Assembly: GCA_023053545.1 (NCBI GenBank)
Contig: JAKZAN010000001.1
Coordinates: 4,050,565-4,114,564 of the forward strand
Reading direction: 5' to 3'
Source of the DNA: Lepidurus packardi
Taxonomy: Eukaryota > Arthropoda > Branchiopoda > Notostraca > Triopsidae
DNA length: 64,000 nucleotides
In this document: piece by piece, positions 40,533-53,600 of the stretch
How positions within the stretch are numbered: the first letter of the stretch is position 1
Layout of the letters: each line of letters begins with the position of its first letter
Translations under genes and position numbers: made by a program
Notes under the pieces: model-generated
Told to the model about the DNA's origin: nothing
The model's database searches: none
What the model saw: only the letters and a program-made list of their open reading frames with translations

Positions 40533-41677
40533 GGGGTTAGTCCAGGAAATACGATTTTTCTTATCGATATTTCCTAAAACATCACGTGACATGCGTTTTG
40601 GGGGGCCTTCTTGCATTAGTATGTGGTGATTCAAAGCCATGAATTGATAAAAACTTTAGTTTTTAGCTGTTTAAGTTGACAGCGTTGATTGTAGCCGGGA
40701 ATCCCACGTCGGTCATATTGCGTCCAGTAGTGAAACGCAGGGACGAAATACATTTGTAAGAGTCGCTGGCGGCAGACGTAGAATTCTGGAAAGTTGAAAG
40801 GAACGGGAAGACGAGACAAAGTTAATCTTTAGGAAACAGGATCTTGATAGAGTAAAGCCAAGGATTTGCCAAAACAGCATTAAAGTCTTAAATCTGGAAA
40901 GAACGAATGCACTTGAAGGGGGAAAAGATCGAAGCATATATTATCGATATTTCCCGGATATGATCTCATCTCTTGACGTCATACAATCAATGGCAATTTT
41001 TACTTTCGTTGCATACAACCTATACCAAATGTCCTAGAAAAAAATAAATGAACCTTATACCGAATGAGTTCATAATAATCAAAACGTTCGAAATCGAGAG
41101 TAACTCACAATATGTGGTAGAAAATGTCAACAGGCTCCGACAGTTTCGATTTCTACAAACATTCCGGGCCGAAATTAATTTTGCATGGAAAGCATAGGGC
41201 ACTTATTCTCTGGTGTGATAATAATGTACCCTACATTACGTAGGGTACCCCATTACGTAGGGTACCCTACATTACGTAGGGTACACCGTAGTTTGAAAGA
41301 TAAATATATACAGAAAAACTTATTCCGAGACTATTACAATTGTTTCATGCAAATCAGCCATCAAGCAAATCTACTAGATGAAGAAAGAAACTTTTTCAAT
41401 TCCTTAAATAAGTGATGAAAGTCTTATTAAGCCTGATTTGATTATCTTTATTAGCATTAAGTTTCAATTTACGATTTTAATTGTCAGACTCTTGCCTCTT
41501 ACGAATAGGATTACACGACCAATGCTAATCTCTACGGGAACTTCAATATCTAATAGGATTCCCTTTTTAAAAAGAAAAACAGACAACGGAGTCACACTTG
41601 TCAAATGTACTCAGACTTGTATGCAATACTTGGCGATAAAAGCAAAGATGATAAGCAACACGCACAATAGTTCATTA
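40533..41677. other. Intergenic region between chitin-binding gene and apolipophorin
   Basis: No gene is supported. A tandem repeat lies at 41226-41280. A minus-strand AATAAA at 41447-41452 is a candidate poly(A) signal for apolipophorin, 226 bases after its stop. Confidence 0.5.
41226..41280. repeat. Three short tandem units with internal palindromes
   Basis: Units of 19, 17 and 19 bases (GTACCCTACATTACGTAGG; the middle one lacks TA) occupy 41226-41244, 41245-41261 and 41262-41280. The outer units contain CCTAC...GTAGG inverted arms. Confidence 0.85.
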
Positions 41678-44600
41678 CTAATCGAAGTTGAAAGCTTCGT
41701 AGTCCTTGAACACCTGCAAAACACAAAAAATACCAATATGTGAGTATCATTCCAAGATTTGTTTTTACCAAAAACGCGTCTTACCATCAGAGGTTCCGGA
41801 ACCTGGCACGGTCTGCACAAGCTTTGCGCATATCCCGCATTCCGCGAAATACAAGAGCAGCGGCGACAGCCAGCCACACTGCTACTAGCTCCTTCCGCTA
41901 ACCGGCGTCCCAAAACTGTGTAGAAGGGCTTCTTCTGAGCAGGCTTGGACAAAGCGGTCAATCTAGTGGCCGTAAACACAGATCCTCGCACTTCCTGAGC
42001 CAAATTCACGCAAACATCTTGCGAAGGCGTCACAGGCTTGCGTGCTACCTCATCTCCTTCCAATTGGTTCTTCTTTTTGGCCGAATTGAGATTATAAGTA
42101 GTGACAGCGTCGTAACCTAGAACCACCCCAATGAAAAACCCCTCAAGGTTTATTCAACAAAAACAACGAAAAATGTAGATAACATTTTACCTATAACTTG
42201 AGCTTCCAACTTCTTATTCTTAGCTCCTCGCAGCTTGATATCTTCCGCTGTAATGATATGCAAAGCAATACCCGATTCCAGCAGATTGTCTCTCAATGTG
42301 TCGTAGTCGACCTAAAAATAACATAATCATATTAATCCCAGCCATTTTAATAATCCATATTTTTCTCTATTTGTTATTAATTCAAAAAGAAATAGTTTAA
42401 CTACTAATTAAAATATAATTTTTAATTAATCAATCTACGCTATAAATCGCAACTTCGTATTGTATATATTTTTTCGTTTTTTTTACTTTTTATAAAAATC
42501 GAGATTTCTTATTTTTCGGGAAAAAAGCTAACCCGGATGCTTACCGTACAGCTTCAGCGCAGAAACATAACGAAGCTGGTCACGGCGTGGTTTATAAATG
42601 CTTTGTTTGGGTACGTTACCGCAACTATACTACTGTCCCATCCAGTCCCAAAAAGAAAGCTACCGATCGAAAAAGGCCAAGCCGGCTTTGTGCAACAAGT
42701 CGGGGGTAGGGGAAACCGTCCCTGTCGGTGATGTTTCTTATTCATTACTGCGTCATTGCAGCATAGGTAAGACAGGACGGAGTAGGCCGGTAGCTTTTAT
42801 TTAAGACAGAATGGTAAGCTTTTCAAGGAAATACAATAACCAACGAACTGGCACGGCAGCATTGCAGACGTAGCATATATTATTTCGCCTTAGAGCACTA
42901 CACACTCCAAATTTTTCTTGAATAGCTCTCTTTAATAGTGACTGTTTAACGCATGATGGAGAGAAAAATACCCTTAGAAACTACAATTTCTGCTCTATTT
43001 TTAAGCTAGTTTCATAGTCTACTTTAGTAATGATCGACACTTTATGTATGTAGTAAGAAAACTCAACTTACGTGACTCTTCTGGCTGCATTTATGACATG
43101 CCAAAACGACAATGCTTTTGGTAGCTCCGAGACGGAAAGGAAAAGCTGAAGCTTTCTCAATGGCTTCCAAAGAATCCACCTCCATGGGTGCTTTGCCCAC
43201 GTCCATGTTCTTGCTCTTCTTATCGAACACCACGTCATCCTTAAGTGTGGTGTACACATGCGCTTGTGTCAACTTGGATCCGCCGTAGCCAATCAAACCA
43301 AAATTGACTCTAAAATCCACCCCCAAATGAAGAAAAATATTCCAACAATTTAGTATTTAGAATGAATGTCAGCTTCTCAGCTTCCTATTTTAAAGATTAA
43401 AACTTACGAAGACATGCCCTTTAGCTTCAATTCACTCTCTAACTCGCCGGTAAGCAATGCGAAGTTGTCTTTGATCAGTTCTTGATTGCAGCTGTCCTGT
43501 TCCACTACTAAAATGACATCTGCCTTGTCAGACTTGCTGGGAAGAGGAATTTCGATCGCATCTGTGGCTTTAAAGTTCATTTCCTTGGTGCTGACGCCTT
43601 CACATCCACCTAAAACCATGATTTACATCGTTAGGTATCAAGGATTTAGACTTATTAGATTAGGAATGGGACATTTTTAGAGTCCAAAGACAATGAATAG
43701 AAGCTTACTGCAAGACGCAGGGACAGACACAGGGACGCCAAAGTTCCGACATACGGTTGCATAAGCTCCTGCAACGCTGCACAAGGCTGCGCCTTGGGCT
43801 TCAGGCTTTTTGGCTTTGTTGACTACTTTGAGGCAATAATCGTAGAAGGAAGAGGTTGAAACCACACCAAAGCATGGTCTTAACGCTGAATCCTCGCTAT
43901 CGAGCAGTTTTTGGCATTCCTCTTGGGCAGCAGTACTGGCAGCGGTGACTGGCGGTAGAACCTGAGGTTTTTCTTTGCATTTGCTGTTGAGTTTCCAGCT
44001 GCTCGCAAACTGTTCCACGTTGGCCGCTTTCTATAGTTCATGAACACAAAACAGATCAAATTACATTTTAAATGTTTCAAAATCTTACAAAACAGAATTG
44101 AAATCACAAAACAAGAATCGACTCTTAAAATAAAAAACGGAAACAATTTTGTTCTTTTTAAATCGAAAGTAAACGAAACCTAAAATTCATATGATTTATT
44201 TTTTTTTACCTTGCCAGAAGCGGTGAGCCAATCATCGCTCTCTTCGTTGTTAAAAGTACCCAGGAGTCCTGCAGTTTTTCCAAAATAAAACGGACTAACT
44301 TCCAACACGCAGACGTCCAAAGGAATGTTGCAGGATACTGTCAAACCTTTGCCTCGCTTAACACTAACGCTGTTCCAATCGCGAGACACTGTTAGTTTGT
44401 TCAAAATTGCTGGCAAAGTTGCGGATTTTCCATTCACCGTCACCTTTGGATCAATAAACAAAACGTATTAATAACTGATCCCAAAAGGTACTCGACTTTT
44501 TTATTTTTGTACTTTGTAATCGGAGCCAAATTCCACGACGTCAGTAGCATCCGTTACGACAATCGTTTTACGTGGAGAATCTTTACTATCTTCATAGTTG

Positions 44601-47600
44601 ATGGCAATGGTGAAATTACCATCGCGGAAATCCCTCGCCAACAAGTACTGGCAATTGCTAGCGAAATCGTAGAACTTGTCATCAAACGTGTAGTAGCCTT
44701 GAGATCCAATCAAAAGCGCTTGTCCTATCCCATGAAAATGAATAAATATAAAAAATGCATACTGAAAAAAATGCATACTAAACAAATATTTAAAAAAATG
44801 AAGGACTCCATTGCAGAATACGAAGGAAAATATTCAGAAAAAAGGGGAAATTACCTCTCCAGCGAGAAGGAATGAGCTCGGGATCCAACTGAGCCAGAGT
44901 TTTGTAAAGCAAATCCTGAGGCTCAATGTACTTGTCAAGCGAGTCGAGGGTAAGCGGATCAGACGCCAGATACTTGACGGTAACTAATTCACGCAGGGAT
45001 CGCACTGAATAAGGCAAAAACACTCTGGATATCACTTTCCCTTCCTTTACGTCCACCTCCAGTAAATCGTCCCACATGACGGCCAGTTTTTCTTGCCATT
45101 GCCAAGACTTGGTGGGATCTGCCTTCTGGGTCAAAAGTATCCTCACCTTTCAAAATAAGATAAACGAGAAACGATTTAAAATGAACAAAATTAGAATTTT
45201 ACACTTGATATTTGGCAAAAGACGATCAATTACCTTGCCAATGGTTCGTTGATGACAGCGATTCAAAGGGCGAGTCAATTCGGGGTACGACTGAATCACA
45301 CGAGCCTTCCATGAATCGATAGGCTGGAAGAGGGCTTCTTCCAAAATATTCAGCAAAGTCTGACGTGGGTCGAAATTCTACAGGATAATAATAACAACAA
45401 ATTAATTAATTAGACGTTTTTTTAATACGGCTTGTAGGCTTCAGCTTGTTACCGTCTTTTATTTCTTCATAACAGGGTTGAGGTTAGGGATTGGTATACA
45501 AATTAAAATTTGAACAATGTACAGTAAATTAATTATAAATAATAATTCATTAGAAAAAATAAAGTTAAAAAAAATCGAGCGAAGTAGCTAAAATTTACAA
45601 ATATTTAAAATAATTACCTGAATTCGCTTAGCAAGGTCCTGAACGTTTTGCCAAGCGCCAGTGGTACTTCCAGTCTTGACCCAGGACTGGATCCAGACCA
45701 CTACCTGTTGCACTTTGTCATTTACCCAAACTCTGACAGATCTCCAAACCTCGCTAACACCTAAACCCACCAAAAACGACGTTAAAACTCTAATTTCCAA
45801 GTTCTTCCCGCTTTGAATCTCAATTAGAACGTACTGTTAGCGGCATCTACCAATCCATAACGTTTCAAAGCATCCTCAATGTACTGCATCACCGCGTGAA
45901 GGGGAACTTCCAAAGCAGCCCAGATAATCCTGCTGGTTTTCAGACTGAGAGTCATGACAGCTTCCATAGTATCGGTAGCCAACTTGGCCACAATCTGGGG
46001 GAAGTGAGTAACCAGTTTAGTGGTATAGGCGATCACGCGTTCGGTAACCATGCCCACAACCGTGATCAGTTTGCTCACTAGACTTTCCACGTTATCGGCT
46101 ATCACTGTAATAGCATCCCAGCCAATCCTAAAAACGTAACCACCCAAAAAAATAATAGATTTAGCGCCAAAAACGTTTTCTCAAAAGTAATTCAGAAGTT
46201 AAAGGTAACGTACTCGAAACCAGAGGCTAAAGTTGTGCCCACCCGGACTAGTTGTTGCACGCTTTCTTCTTTGGCCAGCTCAGCCTTTAAGGCTTCAAAC
46301 TGTTGGACGTATTCCGTCACCAATTTCTGTGCATCAGGACCCAGTTTCTCGAAAGAATTCCATTTGCCTAAATGTGAGCCCACATCGCCTAACAAAGCGC
46401 TCAATGTCACGCCTACTTCCTCTCTGACAAGCTTTCCGCGTTGCTGAGCCGCTTGCTAGACGCCCCGAACATTAAATAAATCACAAAATAAAGTTATTAC
46501 ACGTTAAATGTATATTTCTACGGAAACTTTTGCTTACCAAAAGAGCCCTTAGTTGCTCAATGTTCCAGGCTACTCGCGTTTGGAAGCGACGAGGAGGATC
46601 TAGAGACACGGATAAGGTCGCTAAGTCGTTTTTCGTGGCACCAACCAACCGTTTCAAGCCCAATTCAAAAAGCTCCTCGTTTAGCAAACCGCCCAAGATC
46701 TGATAGTAGTTCTCGGGCGAGGCTCGGTTGGAAATCCGTACATCCGCCTTGGGTATGAGGGATAAATCCAGTTTATAGGTGCTTGGCGCCAAGCTGAGCA
46801 CGGTTGTACTGCCAGTAGCCTCCACGCGAGGGTAACCCAAGAAAGAACTGACTTTCCAGTTGCCATTCAACGCAATTTGACGTTGAGGACTTCCCACCTT
46901 TAAAAAAAGAATTTCTTTATTAAAAACTTCTTAGAACACATTTAATCTAGAAATAAATCTAGACTCTTAGAGTAGGTTACATCCACCCAAAAACTGCAAC
47001 AGAAAGTTTTCGGCGGCTATTGCTCTGTTTTTAAAATAAATAGATTATCAATAAAACAGACAATTACCGCCAAATCGAAATGCTCTCTGGCCACATCAAT
47101 CTTGACAAACAACTCCTTATCCACAATGCCGGCTTCTAGAAATTTTAGGTTCACATCACGTTGAACTCGGTCGTCAGTAGTCAAACTTTCTCGCCGGAAT
47201 TGGACGGCCAAGTTTTTACCCTAAAATCAAGACATGAGATGAAATCTTGGATACTCAATGTTCCTAAGACGAATCAGTCAAAAGACGCTTATATTTACTT
47301 GGCTTTTCAGCTCAGCTTCACTTATGTACTTGACTCCTTTGCCGACGGGTTCAGCACGTACTTTGGCCCAAGCCGACCATTTGCCATGCAAGGCGCTAAA
47401 GGCATCGGCTTCGATTTTCACGTGGTACAAAACTGGCTCAGGGCCGGAATAGGCTTCCAGATTAAAATCCAAACTCTGCAAAACACAAAATAACAAAAGT
47501 AAAGACATGTTTTTTTTCGCAAATCCTACAAAAACCTAAGAGAGTTTTAGCGAAATTTTACCCTGGCTATGGCTGGATGTTTCAGAGAAGCTCCCAAAAC

Positions 47601-50600
47601 GTATCCTTCCAAGTTGCCATCTTTGGCAGGCCGGGAGCTCAAAATAAGTACCAATTTCTTGTCTGCCTGACGTACTTTATCCAACCAAACTGTCAAAGTC
47701 GCTTGCGTCTGCGCTTTGCCATCGCGTCCAGCTACCATCGCAAAGCCCAATGTCGCAGCCGCAGTCCTGGATGGAGTTTTCACTTCAAAACCTACGAAAA
47801 AGGACGCTTTATTACTTTAAAATATTTCTGAAAACGAAATGCACTCGTGATCCTTAAGAAATTAAGAAGAAATCAGGTAAATAAAATGTACGTGGTATTT
47901 CCTCACCATAAGTCGAATCTTGACTGTATAATTTGTAGCCTATGACTTTGCTTGCAATGCTCAGCTCCAAAGTGTGCTCCACTTTCGTGGGCAACCAATT
48001 TAAACGTACTCGGAGACCAGTCAAGGCTTCGTTCTTGCCATCGGTGACCTTATGGTGCACTATAGTGTCAAACCCGCTCTCGGAACCTAAAAAGGAAAGC
48101 AGATTAGAGCTTATTTAGCCAATTTTTGGGATTGCTCTAAACCTTTGGCGATCTTCACGTGGGAAATAACGTATTCGACACACTTCTGAGGATTTACACA
48201 ACCCAGCAAAGTGATGCTTTTCTCGTTAGGAAGCAGTTTAACCACTCCAGATGCTTTTTTGCCGATAACCGGTGTCAAATCGCCACTTGTGTCGACGTTA
48301 AATCCGTACTAAAACCCAGGAAAAAAAAAGAATAAAATGAAAATTAAGACACAAAAATGATAAAAGGAACTGAAATGGATTACTGAATTTAAACTAAAGG
48401 ATCAAAATCAAGAAATATTACTTCGCCGTCCTTCTTCTCTACACTCCATTTCAATCCTCCGTTCATACTGGGCTCTTTCATCGCGACGTCCGCAGATCCT
48501 TTCAATTCGTACCCTGTCTTGGTATCCTTCCTATCGTACGAGCCCCTGATGAAGAAATAAATAATTCCTTAATTCATCAGAGAAATAACTACAGGATTGT
48601 TCTTAAAATTGAAACACCATGCTCTACCTACATTCTTGGAATTATGCTTCTTATATCCATAATTAATATTAATACTGCTGTTGTTTCATGTTAATATGAC
48701 TTATTTTTAATAGAATTATTACTAATGTTATTTATTATTATTATAGTTATTACTTCAAAGAGCCAGTAACGACATTCTTCTTCTTGATCGTCAGCTCAAT
48801 TTTGCGTTGGGCTCCTGCCTGTTTGCTAGAAGTCAAGATTTCGTACTCGTTGATGCCGAAATTGGGGCTATTGATGCTCAAACTGGTGTCGAAATTGTCC
48901 AAATTCTGAAATTTGGTATTTGCTTTCAGGCTAAAGGTGCTTCTACCGGAGTCAAACTTGACTTCTAGTCCGTATGCTGGTGCTTGGGACGACCCCTTGA
49001 CGGTAAGACGCAGGGTTTGACCGGAAGGGAGCAAAAGCGTCAAGCCCAAGTCGCGACTCGTAGGACTCAACTCATAGTGTCCGTCTAACTTGCTTTTACT
49101 GGCTCCAGCGGCCCCAGTGATGGCAAATTCGATCCGTCTGTCATCATTCAGCGCCTAAAAAAGTAAAAAGATACAGAAAACTGTAAGTAAAAGACGTTAA
49201 GAAAAAAGGGTTACTTTGCCATTCATGGTCACGGATATGGTTTCGTAGCCCAACACGGGGGTCAAAACAGAAAATGTCACATCGACAGTTTTGCCCTTCT
49301 TCTCCATTTTGATATCCACGCGACTTTCTTTCTTTGTACGCTGATTGGCGGGGCTCCAGAGCAAATGCAAGGAGGTTTGCAAGACGGGAACGGCAGGATC
49401 CATTTTTCCGTTGAACAAAAGGCTCTGTTGCTTGAATCCTTCATAAGGCGTGTCCAATGTTAACGAAAGATCCAGCAAAGGCGCTGCTACTTTGGTCTGC
49501 AGGTCGAAGACGATATTCTTGGACGTTTGGTAAGTCACTGCCACCTTCTCCTTCATCTGGAAAATTCCTCAAAAATACAAACCTTCGCCCCCAAAATTCC
49601 TCCAAAATATTTTTACCTCAAATTTCCCATTTACGGTGTCTGTCGCGGAATTGAAAGCAATCTTGAGGTTCTGCAAAGAGGTCTGGGGTATCTTAATATC
49701 TAACGAGGCTTCCAAAACGGTTTTGGCCTTGACAAAACTCCATTTGGCCACAGTTTCCGCACTCCAGGTGGACGGCCCTCTCGCGTACTGCGTCAGCGAC
49801 TTGAAACTGTCCTTGCTGTGCTCTTCTTTCCCCGACCAGTCCATGTTAGGTCCGAAGTGAGGTGCCTTAAAGTTGATTTTGTTCTCCGTAAGTCGTTTCC
49901 CGGAAGGATAGGTTCGCTTGCTCTCCGCATAGAACGTCACGTCCTTCCATTCGGGAGATTTGAGGCTCAAATCCGCTACGGCGGTGTAGGTCCCTTTGGC
50001 TGCGTCCATATCCGAGATTTTCGTGTTCACGCTCAGTTTATACTCATCCCCGGACGACAGTTTGGCTTCCAAGGTGGCTTTATGTCCCATTTTGCTGGAA
50101 GTCCATTTGTTGTCTGCTTTCCAGGCCACTGTTGCCTTCTTGCCAGTTGGGTAGACTAGTTCCCACTCTGCTGAATGCTCTCCCACCGTTTCTTTGTCAA
50201 AATTGGCTTTGCTGGACATAGCATACTTCTGACTGAGAATATCCAGATTTGTTCTAGAAAATATAATAAGAAATTATTTTTTTTCCAAGCAAACGCTGGA
50301 TATGTGTTACTGTTCAAAACAACCATAAGTTTCTGTTTTTTTTCTTTCTTTTCATCACCCCAGTGAAACACGGAAACTGTAAGAAAAAGACAAAAATAAC
50401 TACATACTTGAATTCGAAGGCATTTTCTTTGACGGGCAATTTCAGCGAACCTTCAGATCCCAAGCGCAACTTGGGATCTTTAGACACATCCCAGGCGATA
50501 CTAGCGTCCCATTTGGTAGTTTCTCCATCGGGTTTAAGGGTGAGCGACGTTTTGACGTGTCTTTGCAGCCGCAATAGATTCAAGCTAATCTCAGCCTTCT

Positions 50601-53600
50601 TTTCTTTGGCTCCCCATTTGCCTCCCAATTGGGCGTCGACTCTGCCACCGTAAAACGCCTTCAAAGAGGCGCCCAGATCGCCCTGTTTCTCAATCGTCGT
50701 ATCTAGAACGATCTGCGGTTGGCCGGACCATTCAACCTTGTTTTCGGTTTTGTAAGAAACTCCATGCTTCACCAACAATGTATGACGGACCCTAATCATA
50801 GAAATTGAAATCAGTTCATTAGAATAAATCCATAGAATAGAAGTTGAAAGTTGAAGGTACAGTTTCGAACATCTCTTTTCTGAGTTTCTCATTCTTTCCC
50901 CACAAGTTTTGCATAGGTATTAACTTACTTTATGGGAGAAATCGGGCTTTTGAACTTAATTTCTCCTTGCAGATCATGGACATGATCTTTGGTGTGATCC
51001 AAAGTGCCTTGGATACTGTATTCGTACTTATCGCCAGGTTGGTACTCGATAGATCCTTTGCAGTTGTATTTAATGCCTGATTTCTCCAACGTTTCCTTGA
51101 GGAGCAGTGTCTGCCCCGGGTAGGTGATCTAACGGAAAATGGACCACTTGTTATTGACAGGATTTTTTTCTTTGCTTTTTAAGGATCCGTGGAGTTTATA
51201 TTTTACCTTGGCAACGCCATCGTATTTGAATTTAGTGTCCCTAAACAGGCCAGTAAGTGCGTTGGGGGCGTCTGCTTTGATATCCACGTTCAACTCGGCA
51301 CTGAGTAAGCGCTTGGTTGCAAAATCGAAATTCAAAAGACCCGTGGCTTTCTTTTCGTCTTTGTTGAAGGTCTGGTCCAGCTTCAAACTAAATTGCGTTG
51401 CAGGGTACGATACTAAAAAACACAGAAAAAGAGTCAAAATACATGACTCATCTGAATTTTATTCTGAATTCTATTTCACTCATCTGAATCAACTTTCATC
51501 TGAAGACTTGGGGATTTTTCCTAAGTTTTACTAGCCCCTAATTACTGTTTGAGAAGAAGATTGTTAGATCCGACAAGATCCAACTGAAAACCGTTGGCTT
51601 GCCACAGTAGACATATAGGTATCATCTACTTTGCGACTAAGCAAAAGTTCGCGATTTTCAGAATTATTTCTCGATCCCTCCCCCCCCCCCCCCCCCCCCC
51701 GCGGAAGTCTACATTCTTAAAATGCTGAACAAGAATCGCAAAATAGACGCCTTCCTTAGCTTCTACTTTGCGAACCAAGACAAACTTCGGGATTTTGGCT
51801 GCATTTTGGGCTGCGTCAAAAACTGATATTTGTGGCTTAGCAGGAGAAACAATGAATAGTACGAAAAGTAAAAAAAAAAATGCTAAGAAAACGTCCAAAT
51901 TTTACCATCGAGTTTGTTGATCACTTTCATAGTAGTGTCCAACTGTCCTCTGCAAATTGATGACTGGATAAGAGAAAATTTATTCTTGGCTGCTTCAGTA
52001 GGTGCTCCATGGATCACCACCAAATTGTTATCCAACTAATAATCCCCCAAAGAAACCAATTTTTGATTAGTATGAGAACGTTTCCATTAAAACCAAAAGA
52101 CATTACCCTGTTTTATAGTTAAAAGCTTATACTCTTTACTAACTACTGGCTACTAGCTTAGTAAACTATTTTGAAACCAAAACTTTTCATGTTATCTTTA
52201 CTAAGCTACCACTCTATCAGCTACCTATTACTCTCCAAATAAGATGGATAGTTTTGTGAATTTCGTCTGTTAACATAAGACTAACTATTCTCTTGAACAC
52301 ATTGAAAATATGGATGAAAATTTTGAATACAATTACGAAGAAAATTTTGCTAGTGAAGGTGAAGATCACATTTTTGAATAAAAATTTCTCTTTTTTTATT
52401 AAGCTACTACTTTTTATTAAGCTCCTTTTTTAGCCCGAAAAAAATTACTTTTAAACTCTACTAAGTTATTAACCATAAAACAGGGTAATTTAAATAGTAA
52501 AGGATTTACCGATTCGCTGGTGCGTTGGTAGTCCCACTTTGCGTTGAGACTGGTGAAAGGGAAGCGTGTGCTCTGGTAGTTGACAGCCGTTTTGAATTTC
52601 TTGCCATCCAAAGGACTCAAATCTTCAAAGTCGGCTGCGAGCTTCACTACATGATTTAACGCGCCGTATTTCAGATCTAACGCTGTCGAACACTTGCGAC
52701 CTTCGCGGGCCAAATGACCAGAAGCGGCCGCTTTACCGATCGGAGTTATGACCTTAACGTCCTTGAAGGCGATTCTGGAATCAGCTCCATCCTTATACTC
52801 CAATCCACCTAAAAACACAACCTCATTTTAAACATTTTGCTTAGCTCTCTTATTAATCTTCTAAATTAACTGCTTAAAGTTCCTAGACATCTTTTTAATC
52901 TTTATCTTTTTGAGCAAAAAGTTTACTACCTTCAAAGCCTAAGGGGTATTGACTCAAAGAACCAGCCAATTTCAAGATCCAGTCCACTTTGTTGTCAAGC
53001 AGCGCCAATTTCGCGTCCAGAATGACACTTTTGGGTGTTTGAGGTGATCCATATTCCAATATAGGCAAATACGTTATTTTCTTGCCCTCAGCTTTCACAT
53101 CGAACTGGAGTCGACCGAAGTATTCCTTCCCATCGCGTTCAATCTTCACTAGAACCTTTTCCAGTCTATCTCTTAATATAATTTCACCTTTAAAAAAGAA
53201 AAAAAAATACTTAAGAAATCAGTTGTTTCATTTCCCCTAAATTACAGAAGAAATATTAACTTGATAAAAGTGAGAACAAGTCTTGGTTGTGACGTAACGA
53301 AAGTGGCAAATTGTTGGCTTAGGAGCTACCATGGTTAATGTTTACATTTTGCCTAAAATCAGTAAACAAAGCTCTCTGATTCCCTGGATGACACGTTCAT
53401 TACGTCATCGCAAGCCAAGTGACGGGAGTTTTATTATTTTTGGGAGTAGCTTAATTATTTTTAACGCTAACGAAAACAAATATATAATAAATTAATCTAG
53501 GATTTCTGCTCTATTTTTTACCACAAAGTTGTGTTTTAAAAAGAATCAACAAAATAAAGTAAAAATTATGAATAAAAACTGAATTATTCTCCAAACCTTC

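Noticed and set aside
42537-42804. Overlapping ORFs on both strands in a 700-base apolipophorin intron
   Set aside because: None shows known motifs and the flanking exons join in phase without them.
49636-50653. Plus-strand ORFs across the apolipophorin exons
   Set aside because: They lie antisense to long apolipophorin exons; the minus strand gives the continuous lipoprotein sequence.
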